From: Hyphomicrobiales bacterium
GTDB lineage: Bacteria > Pseudomonadota > Alphaproteobacteria > Rhizobiales > Beijerinckiaceae
Direction: 5' to 3'
NCBI GenBank assembly: GCA_027484605.1
Contig: JAIXSR010000087.1
Coordinates: 43,898 to 107,897, forward strand
DNA length: 64,000 nucleotides
The notes under the pieces were generated by a model. That model saw nothing but the letters and a program-made list of their open reading frames with translations, did no database searches and was not told the DNA's origin. A program made the position numbers and the translations under genes. Position 1 is the stretch's first letter. Each line of letters begins with the position of its first letter. Positions 35,712-44,764 of this stretch are shown here, one piece after another.

Positions 35712-36593
35712 ATGGAGAAGCGCGTCGTTTTCAACGGCAAGCTCCTGCCGTATCTGCTGCTGGCGCCGCAGCTCCTGATCACGCTTGTCTTCTTCTACTG
35801 GCCGGCCGGGCAGGCCGTGCTGCAGAGCTTCCTCGTGCAGGATGCCTTCGGGCTCTCGACCGAGTTCGTCTGGTTCGAGAATTACCAGGTGCTCTTCTCG
35901 AAGCCCGAATATTACAAATCCATGCTGACAACGGCGATCTTCTCCTCGCTGGTCGCCTTCTTCTCGCTGTCCATCGCGCTCCTGCTCGCCGTCCAGGCGG
36001 ACCGGCACATCAAGTTCGCCTCGGGCTACAAGACGCTGCTGATCTGGCCCTATGCGGTCGCGCCGGCCGTGGCCGGGGTGCTCTGGCTCTTCATGTTCCA
36101 GCCCTCCCTCGGCATTGTCAGCCAGTCGATGCGCGTTGCGGGCTTCGAATGGAACCCGCTGCTTAGGCAGGACCATGCGATGATGCTCGTGGTCATGGCC
36201 GCGACCTGGAAGCAGATCTCCTACAATTTCCTGTTCTTCCTCGCCGGTCTGCAGGCCATCCCGAAATCGGTGATCGAGGCGGCCGCCATCGATGGCGCGC
36301 GGCCGGCCCGCCGTTTCTGGACCATCATCTTCCCGCTGCTCTCGCCGACGACCTTCTTCCTGCTGGTGGTCAACATCGTCTACGTGTTCTTCGACACGTT
36401 CGGCATCATCGATGCCGCCACGCAGGGCGGGCCGGCCAAGGGCACCGAGACGATGGTCTACAAGGTCTATTCCGATGGCCGTTCCGGCGGCGATCTCGGT
36501 GGCTCCGCCGCGCAGAGCGTGGTGCTGATGGTGATCGTCATCGCCCTGACGGCGATCCAGTTCCGGTATGTCGAGCGCAAGGTGCAATACTGA
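35712..36593 (+). CDS. ugpA: sn-Glycerol-3-phosphate ABC permease UgpA
   Basis: Inner-membrane permease of 293 aa from ATG 35712 (preceded by GGGAGAGGGG). It is of the MalF type with about six helices and an EAA loop ([31 protein letters not shown]). [31 protein letters not shown] near the end is characteristic of UgpA. It overlaps ugpE by one base (TGATG). Confidence 0.94.
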   Translation: MEKRVVFNGKLLPYLLLAPQLLITLVFFYWPAGQAVLQSFLVQDAFGLSTEFVWFENYQVLFSKPEYYKSMLTTAIFSSLVAFFSLSIALLLAVQADRHIKFASGYKTLLIWPYAVAPAVAGVLWLFMFQPSLGIVSQSMRVAGFEWNPLLRQDHAMMLVVMAATWKQISYNFLFFLAGLQAIPKSVIEAAAIDGARPARRFWTIIFPLLSPTTFFLLVVNIVYVFFDTFGIIDAATQGGPAKGTETMVYKVYSDGRSGGDLGGSAAQSVVLMVIVIALTAIQFRYVERKVQY

Positions 36594-37441
36594 TGGTCGA
36601 ACGCCGCCGCCTGCTCGATTTCCTGCCGCATCTGATCCTGATCATCGGCGTGGCCATCGTGGCCTTCCCGGTCTATGTGGCCTTCATCGCCTCGACCTGG
36701 GATGCCGCGACCATCTCCAATGGCTCGATGCCGCTGCGGCCCGGCCCGCATTTCGCCGAGAACTACTACCGGACGATCTTCGTCGGCACCTCGTCCTCGA
36801 CGCGTGAACCGGTCGGCACGATGATGCTCAACTCGCTCATCATGGCGCTGACCATCGCCATCGGGAAGATCGCGATCTCGCTGATCTCGGCCTTTGCCGT
36901 GGTGTATTTCCGCTTTCCCTTCCGGATGACGGCCTTCTGGATCATCTTCGTCACGCTGATGCTGCCGGTCGAGGTGCGCATCTTCCCGACCTACAAGATC
37001 GTCGCCGATCTCAACATGCTCGACACATTCGCCGGCCTGACCATCCCGCTGATCGCTTCGGCCACCGCGACCCTGCTTTTCCGGCAGTTCTTCATGACCG
37101 TGCCGGACGAGCTGGTCGAGGCCTCGAAGATCGATGGCGCCGGCCCGATGAAGTTCTTCGTCGACACGCTGGTGCCGCTCTCGATCACCTCGATCGCGGC
37201 GATGTTCGTGATCCAGTTCATCTATGGCTGGAACCAGTATCTCTGGCCCTTGCTGATCACCACCAAGGACAACATGCAGACCATCGTCATCGCCATCAAG
37301 AAGATGATCGTCACGCAGGATGCCCTGACCGAATGGCAACTGGCCATGGCCACGGCCATCCTTGCCATGCTGCCGCCGGTCCTCGTGGTGGTTGTGATGC
37401 AGAAACTCTTCGTGAAGGGCCTCGTGGAGACCGAGAAATGA
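36593..37441 (+). CDS. ugpE: sn-Glycerol-3-phosphate ABC permease UgpE
   Basis: Second permease (282 aa), MalG type. It shows [13 protein letters not shown] after the first helix, a long periplasmic loop, EAA loop ([26 protein letters not shown]) and the UgpE segment [29 protein letters not shown]. The start overlaps the ugpA stop and the stop overlaps the ugpC start, so translation is coupled across the three genes. Confidence 0.94.
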   Translation: MVERRRLLDFLPHLILIIGVAIVAFPVYVAFIASTWDAATISNGSMPLRPGPHFAENYYRTIFVGTSSSTREPVGTMMLNSLIMALTIAIGKIAISLISAFAVVYFRFPFRMTAFWIIFVTLMLPVEVRIFPTYKIVADLNMLDTFAGLTIPLIASATATLLFRQFFMTVPDELVEASKIDGAGPMKFFVDTLVPLSITSIAAMFVIQFIYGWNQYLWPLLITTKDNMQTIVIAIKKMIVTQDALTEWQLAMATAILAMLPPVLVVVVMQKLFVKGLVETEK

Positions 37442-38481
37442 GTGATGTTCGCCTCCAGTCCGTCCGCAAGGTCTATCCGGGCGGTGTCGAGGCCGTGAAG
37501 GGCGTAAGCCTCGAGATCGCGGACGGGCAGTTCTGCGTGCTGGTCGGGCCTTCGGGCTGCGGCAAGTCCACCCTGCTGCGCATGGTGGCCGGGCTCGAGA
37601 CCATTTCCGGCGGCACCTGTTCGATCGGCGATCGCGAGGTCAACGAGGTCGAGCCGGCGGATCGCGATATCGCGATGGTCTTCCAGAACTACGCGCTCTA
37701 TCCGCATATGTCGGTCTACGACAACATGGCCTATGGCCTGCGCAACCGCGGTACGCCGAAGGACGAGATCGACCGCCGCGTCCGCGAGGCCGCGCGAATC
37801 CTCGAGGTCGAGCCCTTCCTCGAGCGCAGGCCGCGGGCCCTGTCTGGCGGCCAGCGCCAGCGTGTGGCCATGGGCCGGGCCATTGTCCGCAAGCCGAAGG
37901 TCTTCCTCTTCGACGAACCGCTCTCCAACCTCGATGCCAAGCTGCGCATCCAGATGCGCGTCGAGATCAAGAAGCTGCAGCGCGCGCTTGCCACCACCTC
38001 GATCTATGTCACGCATGACCAGCTCGAGGCGATGACGCTCGCGGACCAGCTCGTTGTCATGAACAAGGGACAGGTCGAGCAGGCCGGCGCTCCCATCACG
38101 CTCTACGAGCGGCCGATAACGATCTTCGTCGCCGGCTTCATCGGCGCGCCGCCGATGAACCTGCTCGACCTGCCGGTCACCGGCCTGCCGGGCCTCGCCC
38201 TGGCGAGCCCGCCTTCGGGGCCGGTCACGCTCGGCATCCGGCCCGAGCATCTCGAGCTCTCGGCAGAGGCCGGGTCGCTGTCGCTCGACCTCACGGTGAC
38301 GGCGGTCGAAGCCGTCGGGGCCGAGAGCTATATCTATGGCGCTTTGGGCGGGCAGGGGCCGGAGATCATCGTCCGGATCCCCGGGCGTGACCTTCCGGCC
38401 ATCGGCACGAGCCTCCGCGCCATTGCCCGGCCGGAGAACCTGCATTTCTTCTCGCGCGAGACCGGCCTGCGCCTGAACTGA
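37438..38481 (+). CDS. ugpC: sn-Glycerol-3-phosphate ABC ATPase UgpC
   Basis: ATPase of 347 aa, CUT1/MalK type. Walker A is [10 protein letters not shown]-loop [13 protein letters not shown], signature [15 protein letters not shown], Walker [13 protein letters not shown], and switch His is in YVTHDQLEA. The C-terminal TOBE regulatory region follows ([21 protein letters not shown]). The start ATG 37438 overlaps ugpE. The histidine kinase gene begins 36 bases downstream, so the two-component pair may belong to the same transcript. Confidence 0.94.
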   Translation: MSDVRLQSVRKVYPGGVEAVKGVSLEIADGQFCVLVGPSGCGKSTLLRMVAGLETISGGTCSIGDREVNEVEPADRDIAMVFQNYALYPHMSVYDNMAYGLRNRGTPKDEIDRRVREAARILEVEPFLERRPRALSGGQRQRVAMGRAIVRKPKVFLFDEPLSNLDAKLRIQMRVEIKKLQRALATTSIYVTHDQLEAMTLADQLVVMNKGQVEQAGAPITLYERPITIFVAGFIGAPPMNLLDLPVTGLPGLALASPPSGPVTLGIRPEHLELSAEAGSLSLDLTVTAVEAVGAESYIYGALGGQGPEIIVRIPGRDLPAIGTSLRAIARPENLHFFSRETGLRLN

Positions 38482-38517
38482 GCCGGCCGCGCGAAGGGCA
38501 AGAGGGAGCCAGAGCGG

Positions 38518-40125
38518 GTGAAGACCGCACCGCACGGATCGACCTGGAGGGCCCTGGCCGGACGCTTCGGGCCGAGCCTCGCCTATTTCGTGCTGTTCGT
38601 GCTTCTGGACAACCTGGCCTACCGGCGGGCGGGCATTGCCGATGACACGGCGATCGTTTCGCTCAATTCCGGCCTGTCCTATATCCTCGTGCTGAATTTC
38701 GGCAGGCCGTTCCTCCCGGCGGTCATTCTCGGGCCGCTGCTTTCCGAACTGCTGCTGGACCAGTCCCGGTTGCCCTGGCTGGTCGAACTCGTCCGTGATC
38801 TCGCGCTGGGATCAGCCACGGCGATCGCGCTGCTGGTTCTCACAAGCCGGCGGTTGCGTTTCGATCCTGCCTTGGCCTCCCTGCGGGATCTCGTGACGCT
38901 GCTTGTCATCGCCGCGATCGAGGCTGCAGCGGCGACAGGCATTGCCAGCCTTGCGCAGACCCTCGGCGGCGGCCTGCAGGCCTCGGACTCCCTGCGGGAC
39001 ATCCTCGATCTCTGGGTCGCGCATTTCCTCGGCGTGGTGATGGTCGCCCCCTTGGGAATCCTCGCCTTCCGGAACCGCTGGCACATCCTCCGCCTGCGCG
39101 ACTGGCTCCTCCATCTCTTGGCGATCCTGGCGGTTTTCCTGACCTTGGGCTTCCTCGACACGACGCAGCCCTTCCAGTCCTTCTATGTCTTCTCGCTGCC
39201 GATCATCTGGATGGCGGCACGCGGCGGCATCGAGGCGGCCAGCGTCGGCCTCGCCGTCACGCAGGCCGGGCTCATCATCGCCTCGCAGACGCTGCCCCAT
39301 GCCCGGATCGACGTGCCCGAATTGCAGGCCCGCCTGCTGGTCCTCACCGTGACCGGGCTCGTCATCGGCGCGCTGGTCGTCGAGCGCCTGCGGTTCGAGC
39401 GGCAGCTCCGGCAACATCAGGAGGCGGTGGAGCGCATGGCGCGCATCGCCAGCATGGGGCAACTGGCCTCCTCCATCGCGCATGAGATCAACCAGCCCCT
39501 GATGGCTGCCGGCACCTATGCGCGGCTGGCCACCAAGGCCCTTGCCGAGGAGGCGCCCAATCTCGCAGATGCCCGGCTTGCCGCGGAAAAGTCCAGCGGG
39601 CAGATCACGCGGGCCGGAGAGGTGGTGCGCCGTCTGCGGGCCCTGTTCAAGCTCGACAAGACGCTGCAGCGCCCGCATGACCTGGCGGAGATCATCGCCA
39701 ATGCGCGTGCGGCCTCCCTCGGCGACCACGGTGCGCGCAATGTCACCTGCCGTGTCCGGATTCCGGTCCCCGCGCCGATGGTCATGGCTGACCAGCTCCA
39801 GATCGAGCAGGTCTTCGTCAACCTGATGCACAATGCCGCACAGGCCATGGGGCAGGGCGGGGAGATCGATATCGAGGTTCTCTCCCCGCGCGAGGGCAGG
39901 GTGGAGATCATCGTTTCCGATAACGGGCCCGGCCTGCCGGAGGAGTTGATCAACGGCGTCCCGATCCCCTTCTTCTCGACCCGGGAGGCAGGCATCGGCG
40001 TGGGGCTTGCCTTGAGCCGCACGATTGTCGAGGCTCATGATGGAACGCTCAGGCTGGGGAATGGCGCAGAAGGCGCCCGGATCGTCGTCACCCTGCCGAC
40101 GGGAAGACCGCAAGGAGAAAGCTGA
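38518..40125 (+). CDS. MASE1-domain sensor histidine kinase
   Basis: Membrane sensor kinase of 535 aa starting at GTG 38518, after AGAGGGAGCC. The first 280 residues are a MASE1-like bundle of about eight helices. A coiled linker (VVERLRFERQLRQHQEAVERM) leads to the FixL/DctB-type phosphoacceptor motif SSIAHEINQPL. The ATPase domain has NLMHNAAQAM (N box), SDNGPGLPEE (G1) and REAGIGVGLALS (G2). No periplasmic sensor loop is obvious; MASE1 is thought to be the sensing part. It overlaps the response regulator by one base, so the pair is co-translated. Signal unknown; position behind ugpC suggests a link to phosphate or glycerol-phosphate supply. Confidence 0.92.
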   Translation: MKTAPHGSTWRALAGRFGPSLAYFVLFVLLDNLAYRRAGIADDTAIVSLNSGLSYILVLNFGRPFLPAVILGPLLSELLLDQSRLPWLVELVRDLALGSATAIALLVLTSRRLRFDPALASLRDLVTLLVIAAIEAAAATGIASLAQTLGGGLQASDSLRDILDLWVAHFLGVVMVAPLGILAFRNRWHILRLRDWLLHLLAILAVFLTLGFLDTTQPFQSFYVFSLPIIWMAARGGIEAASVGLAVTQAGLIIASQTLPHARIDVPELQARLLVLTVTGLVIGALVVERLRFERQLRQHQEAVERMARIASMGQLASSIAHEINQPLMAAGTYARLATKALAEEAPNLADARLAAEKSSGQITRAGEVVRRLRALFKLDKTLQRPHDLAEIIANARAASLGDHGARNVTCRVRIPVPAPMVMADQLQIEQVFVNLMHNAAQAMGQGGEIDIEVLSPREGRVEIIVSDNGPGLPEELINGVPIPFFSTREAGIGVGLALSRTIVEAHDGTLRLGNGAEGARIVVTLPTGRPQGES

Positions 40126-40736
40126 TGGACCGGACGCGCCTCGCCTTGCTGGACGATGATCCCGCCGTGCTCGACTCGCTCTCGATGTTTTTCGCACAAG
40201 GGGGCCTGGAAACCACCTGCTTCGTGGATGCCGAGACCTTCCTTGCCCGGTTCGACAAGGGACTGGAGCTGGATTGCATCGTGACGTATGTCCGGATGCC
40301 GGGCCTGTCCGGCCTCGATGTCGTCCGCCATGTCGCGGCGCGCCCGGCGGCCCCGCCGGTCATCGTCATCACGGGGCACGGCGACGTGGCCATGGCGGTC
40401 TCGGCTCTCAAGCAGGGCGCCTATGATTTCCTGGAGAAACCGTTCAACGAGACGAGCCTGCTGGCGGTGATCCGGGAGGCGATTGCCGCCACGCAGGACC
40501 GGCGGGCCCGGGAACTGACGCGGCTGGCCCTGCGCGAACAGCTCGAGGCCCTGCCGCCCCGGCAGCGGCAGGTGCTGGTGCTTGCGGCCGAGGGCCTGAG
40601 CACCAAGGAGATCGCGCAGAAGATCAGGATCAGCCCGCGCACGGTGGAGGGCCATCGCGCCTGGGGCATGCAGAAGCTCAAGGCACGCAACCTGGCGGAT
40701 GTCGTCCGGATCGTTCAGGGCTACGCCCAGTCCTGA
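40125..40736 (+). CDS. FixJ-family response regulator lacking the phospho-acceptor Asp
   Basis: Regulator of 203 aa: receiver domain (about 1-120) and LuxR-type helix-turn-helix (about 140-200, LPPRQRQVLVLAAEGLSTKEIAQKI). The acidic pocket (LLDDDPAV, D10-D12), the Thr in VITGHGD and the Lys in FLEKPF are conserved. The residue that should be phosphorylated is Tyr: DCIVTYVRMPG has Y55 (TAT) where FixJ relatives have Asp in TD[VL]RMP. One base change (GAT to TAT) would account for it. Either the protein acts without phosphorylation or it has recently lost control by the kinase next door. Everything else in the sequence looks intact. Confidence 0.92.
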   Translation: MDRTRLALLDDDPAVLDSLSMFFAQGGLETTCFVDAETFLARFDKGLELDCIVTYVRMPGLSGLDVVRHVAARPAAPPVIVITGHGDVAMAVSALKQGAYDFLEKPFNETSLLAVIREAIAATQDRRARELTRLALREQLEALPPRQRQVLVLAAEGLSTKEIAQKIRISPRTVEGHRAWGMQKLKARNLADVVRIVQGYAQS

Positions 40737-40793
40737 CCGGGTCGGGCTGGCACGGGCATTGCTGGAGTTGCCTGCTCAAGACAGGAAGGGACC

Positions 40794-41180
40794 ATGGAGA
40801 TCAATATTCCCGATGTGCTGGCCGAGGTGGAAGCCATCTTCGCTTGCTACGAAACCGCGCTCGTCACCAATGATGTCGAAACGCTCGACGCCCTGTTCCT
40901 CGACCGGGACACGACGATCCGCTACGGCGCCACCGAAAATCTCCACGGGTTTGCCGAGATCGCGGCTTTCCGGGCGGCCCGGCCCTCTGTCGGGCTGGCC
41001 CGGCGGCTCGAACGGACGGTGATCACCACCTTTGGGCGCGACTGCGCGACGGCCTGGACGCTCTTCTACCGTGACAGCCAGCCTGGCAAGGTGGGGCGGC
41101 AGAGCCAGGTCTGGGTCCGCACGCCGGAGGGCTGGAAGGTGGCTGCAGCGCATGTCAGCGTCATCGCCGAGGCACTGTAA
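40794..41180 (+). CDS. HpxZ/AtzH-like protein (NTF2-fold)
   Basis: Small cytoplasmic protein of 128 aa of the SnoaL/NTF2-like group known as HpxZ or AtzH (DUF3225). Features are VLAEVEAIFACYETALVTNDVETLDALFL, TTIRYGATENLHGFAEIAAFRAARP and GRQSQVWVRTPEGWKVAAAHVS. In other bacteria it accompanies oxalurate (hpx) or cyanuric-acid/biuret amidase operons. Here it converges with the hydantoin-type operon, 24 bases from the dihydropyrimidinase end, which fits a role in ureide breakdown. Its catalytic role is not settled. Confidence 0.85.
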   Translation: MEINIPDVLAEVEAIFACYETALVTNDVETLDALFLDRDTTIRYGATENLHGFAEIAAFRAARPSVGLARRLERTVITTFGRDCATAWTLFYRDSQPGKVGRQSQVWVRTPEGWKVAAAHVSVIAEAL

Positions 41181-41204
41181 CGCGAGGCACCGTAGCGGCA
41201 GGGC

Positions 41205-42620
41205 TCAGCTGCCGGCCCGCGCGTAGGGGGAGATGTCGCGGCGCAGGAACCCGCCATCGCCCGGCTTGCCGAGCACCTTGCCGTCTTCCACCACGATCCG
41301 CCCGCCGGCAATGGTCATGACGGGCCAGCCGGTCACGGCGAAACCCTCCCATGGCGTGTAATCAGATCCGTGGTGCAGGGCCTCCTGCCGGATTGTTTCC
41401 TTGCGGTTCGGATCCCACAGCACGAGATCGGCATCCGTGCCGACGGCGATCGTGCCCTTGCGGGGATAGAGGCCGTAGATCCGGGCATGGTTGGTCGCGG
41501 TCAGCGCCACGAATTCGTTCGGCGTGATCCGCCCCTTTGCGACACCTTCCGACCAGAGGATCATCATGCGCGTCTCGATCCCGGGAATGCCATTCGGGAC
41601 ATAGCGGAAGGATTCGGCCGAGCGCGGATGGAGCTTGCCGGCGGCGCTGTCGTAGAAGAACGGGCAATGGTCGGAGGAAAAGACCTGGAAAGTGCCGTCT
41701 TTCAGCCCCTCCCAAATCGCGTTCCAGCTGTCATGGTCGCGCGGCGGGGGCGAGCAGACATATTTGCCGCCCTCGAGATTCTCGCCCTTGAGGTCATCGG
41801 CCGTCAGCGAAATGTATTGCGGGCAGGTCTCGGCATAGACCTTGAGCCCGCGCTGGCGCGCCCAGCGGATCTGCTCCATCGGCTCGCGTCCGGAGACATG
41901 GACAATCATGATCGGCACATCGATCAGCTCGGCATGGCTGATGGCACGGTGCGTGGCTTCCCGCTCGATCAGCTGCGGCCGCGAGGCGGCGTGGTAGTAG
42001 GGCGCGGTCTTGCCCTCGCTTTCCAGCTTTTCGGTCAGATATTTGATCGTGTCATAGCCCTCGGCATGCACCATCACCAGCGCCTGCTCGCGCCGTGCGA
42101 CGGCAAAAACGTCGAGCAACTGGCGGTCATTGAGCACGAGATCGTCATAGGTCATGAAGACCTTGAACGAGGTGCAGCCATCGCCGAACAGGGCGGGCAA
42201 TTCCTGGTTGAGCACGCTCGGAGTCGGGTCCGAGACGATCAGGTGGAAGCCGTAATCGATCAGGGCCTTGCCTTCGGCTTTCTTGTGATAGGCCTCCACG
42301 CAGGCGCGCAGCGAGCTGCCCTTCTTCTGCTTCGCAAAGGCGATCACGGTGGTCGTGCCACCGGCCGCCGCGGCCCGCGTGCCGCTCTCGAACCCGTCCG
42401 CCATGCGGATCTCGGGTCCGGAATCCTGATCGAGATGGACATGGCTGTCGATCCCGCCCGGCAATACCATCAGCCCGCTGGCATCGATATCGCGCGTGGC
42501 GCCCGTGATCGCCTCGGCCAGCTGGACAATCCGCCCGCCGCGCACGCCGATATCGCAGCGGATCGTGTCCGAGGCGGTCACCACGGTGCCGTTCCGGATC
42601 GCAAGGTCGAATTCGGCCAT
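41205..42620 (-). CDS. hydA: Dihydropyrimidinase / D-hydantoinase
   Basis: Cytoplasmic two-zinc amidohydrolase of 471 aa that opens cyclic amides (dihydropyrimidines, hydantoins). Metal ligands are visible: HVHLDQ (H60, H62), the carboxylated Lys in SFKVFMTY (K153), MVHAEG, IVHVSGREP and the Asp in SSDHCPFFYD. The length is normal. It is the last gene of the eight-gene operon, 18 bases after the racemase homologue. The true substrate may be a hydantoin or related ureide rather than dihydrouracil, given the company of an amidase and an allantoinase-like deacetylase. Confidence 0.93.
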   Translation of the reverse strand: MAEFDLAIRNGTVVTASDTIRCDIGVRGGRIVQLAEAITGATRDIDASGLMVLPGGIDSHVHLDQDSGPEIRMADGFESGTRAAAAGGTTTVIAFAKQKKGSSLRACVEAYHKKAEGKALIDYGFHLIVSDPTPSVLNQELPALFGDGCTSFKVFMTYDDLVLNDRQLLDVFAVARREQALVMVHAEGYDTIKYLTEKLESEGKTAPYYHAASRPQLIEREATHRAISHAELIDVPIMIVHVSGREPMEQIRWARQRGLKVYAETCPQYISLTADDLKGENLEGGKYVCSPPPRDHDSWNAIWEGLKDGTFQVFSSDHCPFFYDSAAGKLHPRSAESFRYVPNGIPGIETRMMILWSEGVAKGRITPNEFVALTATNHARIYGLYPRKGTIAVGTDADLVLWDPNRKETIRQEALHHGSDYTPWEGFAVTGWPVMTIAGGRIVVEDGKVLGKPGDGGFLRRDISPYARAGS

Positions 42621-42638
42621 TCTGTCCTCCTGGGTCCT

Positions 42639-43382
42639 TCAGTCTCGATGCTCGAAACGCGCGGCGAGCGCCGGGCTCAGGCCGCTGGTCGGCTTGGCGC
42701 CCGGCCGGCGGAAACCGCCCTCGCGCGCCTTGAGCGGCGCCAGGGCGACAAGCGTCTCGGCCTGCCGCAGGGCCGCCTGGACCTGATCGACAAGCGGCAC
42801 GGGAATGCGCGTGGCGACCTCGCGGGCCAGCCCGGCAAGCGGCGCCCCGGCGAGGATGATCACATCCGCCCCCTGCGCCACGGCCTCGCCGGCCAGCCGG
42901 ACGAGGGCGTCCTGCTTCTCGGCTGCAACATCGGTGATCGAGGTGAAGGGCTCGCTGAGGCAGAACACCCCGGCACAGCGCGGCATGAGCCCGTGGCTCT
43001 CGACGCATTCCTCGTACCAGGGTCCCATCTGGGCCGCGAAACTGACAATGCCGAACCTTTTGCCGAGCATACAGGCCGTGAGCATCGCTGCTTCGGACAT
43101 GCCGATAACGGGTGCATCGAACAGCTCCCGTGCCCCGAACAGACCGGGATCGCCGAAGGCGGCGATGATCGCGGCATCGAACCCGCCCTGCCTTTCGGCG
43201 AGCATCTCGAGCGCGATCGCACCGGCGACCTGCGCCTCTGCCCGGCTGGAAATGTAGGGAAAGCCCCGGGGGGCGGTGGCCGTCACCAGCGTGGTGCCCG
43301 GCGAAAGAACCGGCCGCGCCGCATCGGCCAACCGCTGGGTGACAGCCTCTGTCATGTTGGGGTTGAGCAGCAGGATCCTCAT
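42639..43382 (-). CDS. Asp/Glu/hydantoin racemase-family protein without the catalytic cysteines
   Basis: Protein of 247 aa of the Asp/Glu/hydantoin racemase superfamily (RILLLNPNMTEAVTQRL start; FDAPVIGMSEAAMLTACMLGKRFGIVSF). Hydantoin racemases use two cysteines, in (I/V)ACFxD and LGCAG. Here the equivalent segments are IIAAFGDPG (A75) and ILAGAPLAG (G179), so both are missing. It may therefore not racemise by the two-base cysteine mechanism and could be an isomerase/hydrolase relative or a non-catalytic partner. It overlaps the amidase gene by 4 bases and lies in the hydantoin-type operon. Confidence 0.85.
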   Translation of the reverse strand: MRILLLNPNMTEAVTQRLADAARPVLSPGTTLVTATAPRGFPYISSRAEAQVAGAIALEMLAERQGGFDAAIIAAFGDPGLFGARELFDAPVIGMSEAAMLTACMLGKRFGIVSFAAQMGPWYEECVESHGLMPRCAGVFCLSEPFTSITDVAAEKQDALVRLAGEAVAQGADVIILAGAPLAGLAREVATRIPVPLVDQVQAALRQAETLVALAPLKAREGGFRRPGAKPTSGLSPALAARFEHRD

Positions 43383-44764
43383 GGCAGGCCTGTCCAGAGC
43401 CCCGTTTCGGCGAGGATGCGCTCGGCCTCGGCGGCAAAAGCAAGGACGCGGTGATCCTCGCCCACGGCGCCGGCGATCTGCAGGCCGACGGGTAGGCCGT
43501 CGCGGCCCCGACCGCAGGGGATCGAGATGGCCGGGTTCTGCCCGTGGTTGAAAAAGGGCGTGAAGGCCGCATGGCCGCGGGATTCGACCGGCTGGCCACC
43601 GATTTCCGGCGGGCCGAGCTGGGTGTGCGGCCAGGCCACGCAGGGCGTGGTGGGGGAGAGCAGCAGGTCATGCTCCGTGAAGAACGCGCCGAGCGCGCGG
43701 CGGATCTGCTGGCTCGCCTCCAGCCCGAGCGCGACATCCGTGCCCTTCACGGCAAAGCCCTGCTCGATCTGCACCGCCACATCCGGATCCGTCAGGTCCG
43801 GCGCGCGGCGATAGGCTTCGCCATGCAAAGCCGCGAGCCCGGCAAACTGGATGGCCGCGAGGCTTGCCCGAAGCGAGGGCGCCGGCCAATGCGGCGCCGC
43901 AATCGAAGGCGCCAAACCCGCCTCGCGGAGCGCGGCGATGGCGCGCGCGCAGGCTTCTGCCACATCGGGGTCAACCGGCACGTCGAGGCCGAGGGTCGGG
44001 TGCCAGGCCAGGCGGAGGCGCTTCATGTCCTCGCTGCGCGGCGGCATGATCATCCGGCTCTCTGGATCCCGCAGGTCCGGCCCCGCCATCGCGGCGAAGA
44101 GCAGCGCCGCATCGGCAACATCCAGCGTGATCGGCGCGATGCAGGTGACCCACCAGAAGGGCTCTGCAAATCCGAACGGATGCGGGATGGCGCCGTAACT
44201 TGGCTTGAACCCGACAAGGCCGCAATGGGCGGGCGGGCGGCGGCTTGATCCGCCGCCATCCGTACCGATCGACATCGGAACGGCGCCGGCCGCGACGATG
44301 GCGACATTGCCCCCCGAGGAACCGCCCGGCGTGAGTTCGGGATCCATCGGGTGATGCGTCACACCATGGAGCGGCGAGCGGGTATTGCCCTTGCAGGCGA
44401 ATTCCGGGCAATGGCCGATGGCCACGACCACCGCACCGGCCTTGCGCACGCGTTCGACACAGAGCGCGTCGCGCGGGGCAATATGATCGCGGAAGGCTAT
44501 CGAGCCCTGCGTGATCCGCCAGCCGCCGACCCAGATATTGTCCTTCACGACGATCGGCACACCGGCCAGCGGCAGGCTTTCGCCCGCTGCCAGACGTGCC
44601 GGGATCTTCGCCGCCTCGGCTTCGGCGCGCGCGCCGTCAATCACCGTCAGCGCGTTGAGCTGGTCCTGGCTTGCTGCACAGGCCGCCGCGGCCTCCCGTG
44701 CCAGCAGGACGGGGTCGAGCGCGCCCTGCTGAACGGCGGCGGCGATGTCGCGCCCGCGCTTCAT
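43379..44764 (-). CDS. Amidase-signature hydrolase
   Basis: Cytoplasmic amidase of 461 aa. The Ser-cisSer-Lys triad is visible: Lys in VVKDN (K74), the cis-Ser in TPGGSSGG (about S149) and the nucleophile in TDGGGSSRRP (S173). The C-terminal part is typical of the AtzF/aryl-acylamidase-like group but shorter than allophanate hydrolases, which carry an extra domain. In this operon it would cleave the linear amide or carbamoyl compound made by the hydantoinase. It overlaps both neighbours by 4 bases. Confidence 0.92.
   Translation of the reverse strand: MKRGRDIAAAVQQGALDPVLLAREAAAACAASQDQLNALTVIDGARAEAEAAKIPARLAAGESLPLAGVPIVVKDNIWVGGWRITQGSIAFRDHIAPRDALCVERVRKAGAVVVAIGHCPEFACKGNTRSPLHGVTHHPMDPELTPGGSSGGNVAIVAAGAVPMSIGTDGGGSSRRPPAHCGLVGFKPSYGAIPHPFGFAEPFWWVTCIAPITLDVADAALLFAAMAGPDLRDPESRMIMPPRSEDMKRLRLAWHPTLGLDVPVDPDVAEACARAIAALREAGLAPSIAAPHWPAPSLRASLAAIQFAGLAALHGEAYRRAPDLTDPDVAVQIEQGFAVKGTDVALGLEASQQIRRALGAFFTEHDLLLSPTTPCVAWPHTQLGPPEIGGQPVESRGHAAFTPFFNHGQNPAISIPCGRGRDGLPVGLQIAGAVGEDHRVLAFAAEAERILAETGLWTGLP

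Noticed and set aside
41196-41214. CGGCAG-ggctcag-CTGCCG hairpin between hpxZ-like and hydA genes as a terminator.
   Set aside because: Stem of only 6 bases, overlaps the hydA stop codon, and no T-run on either side.
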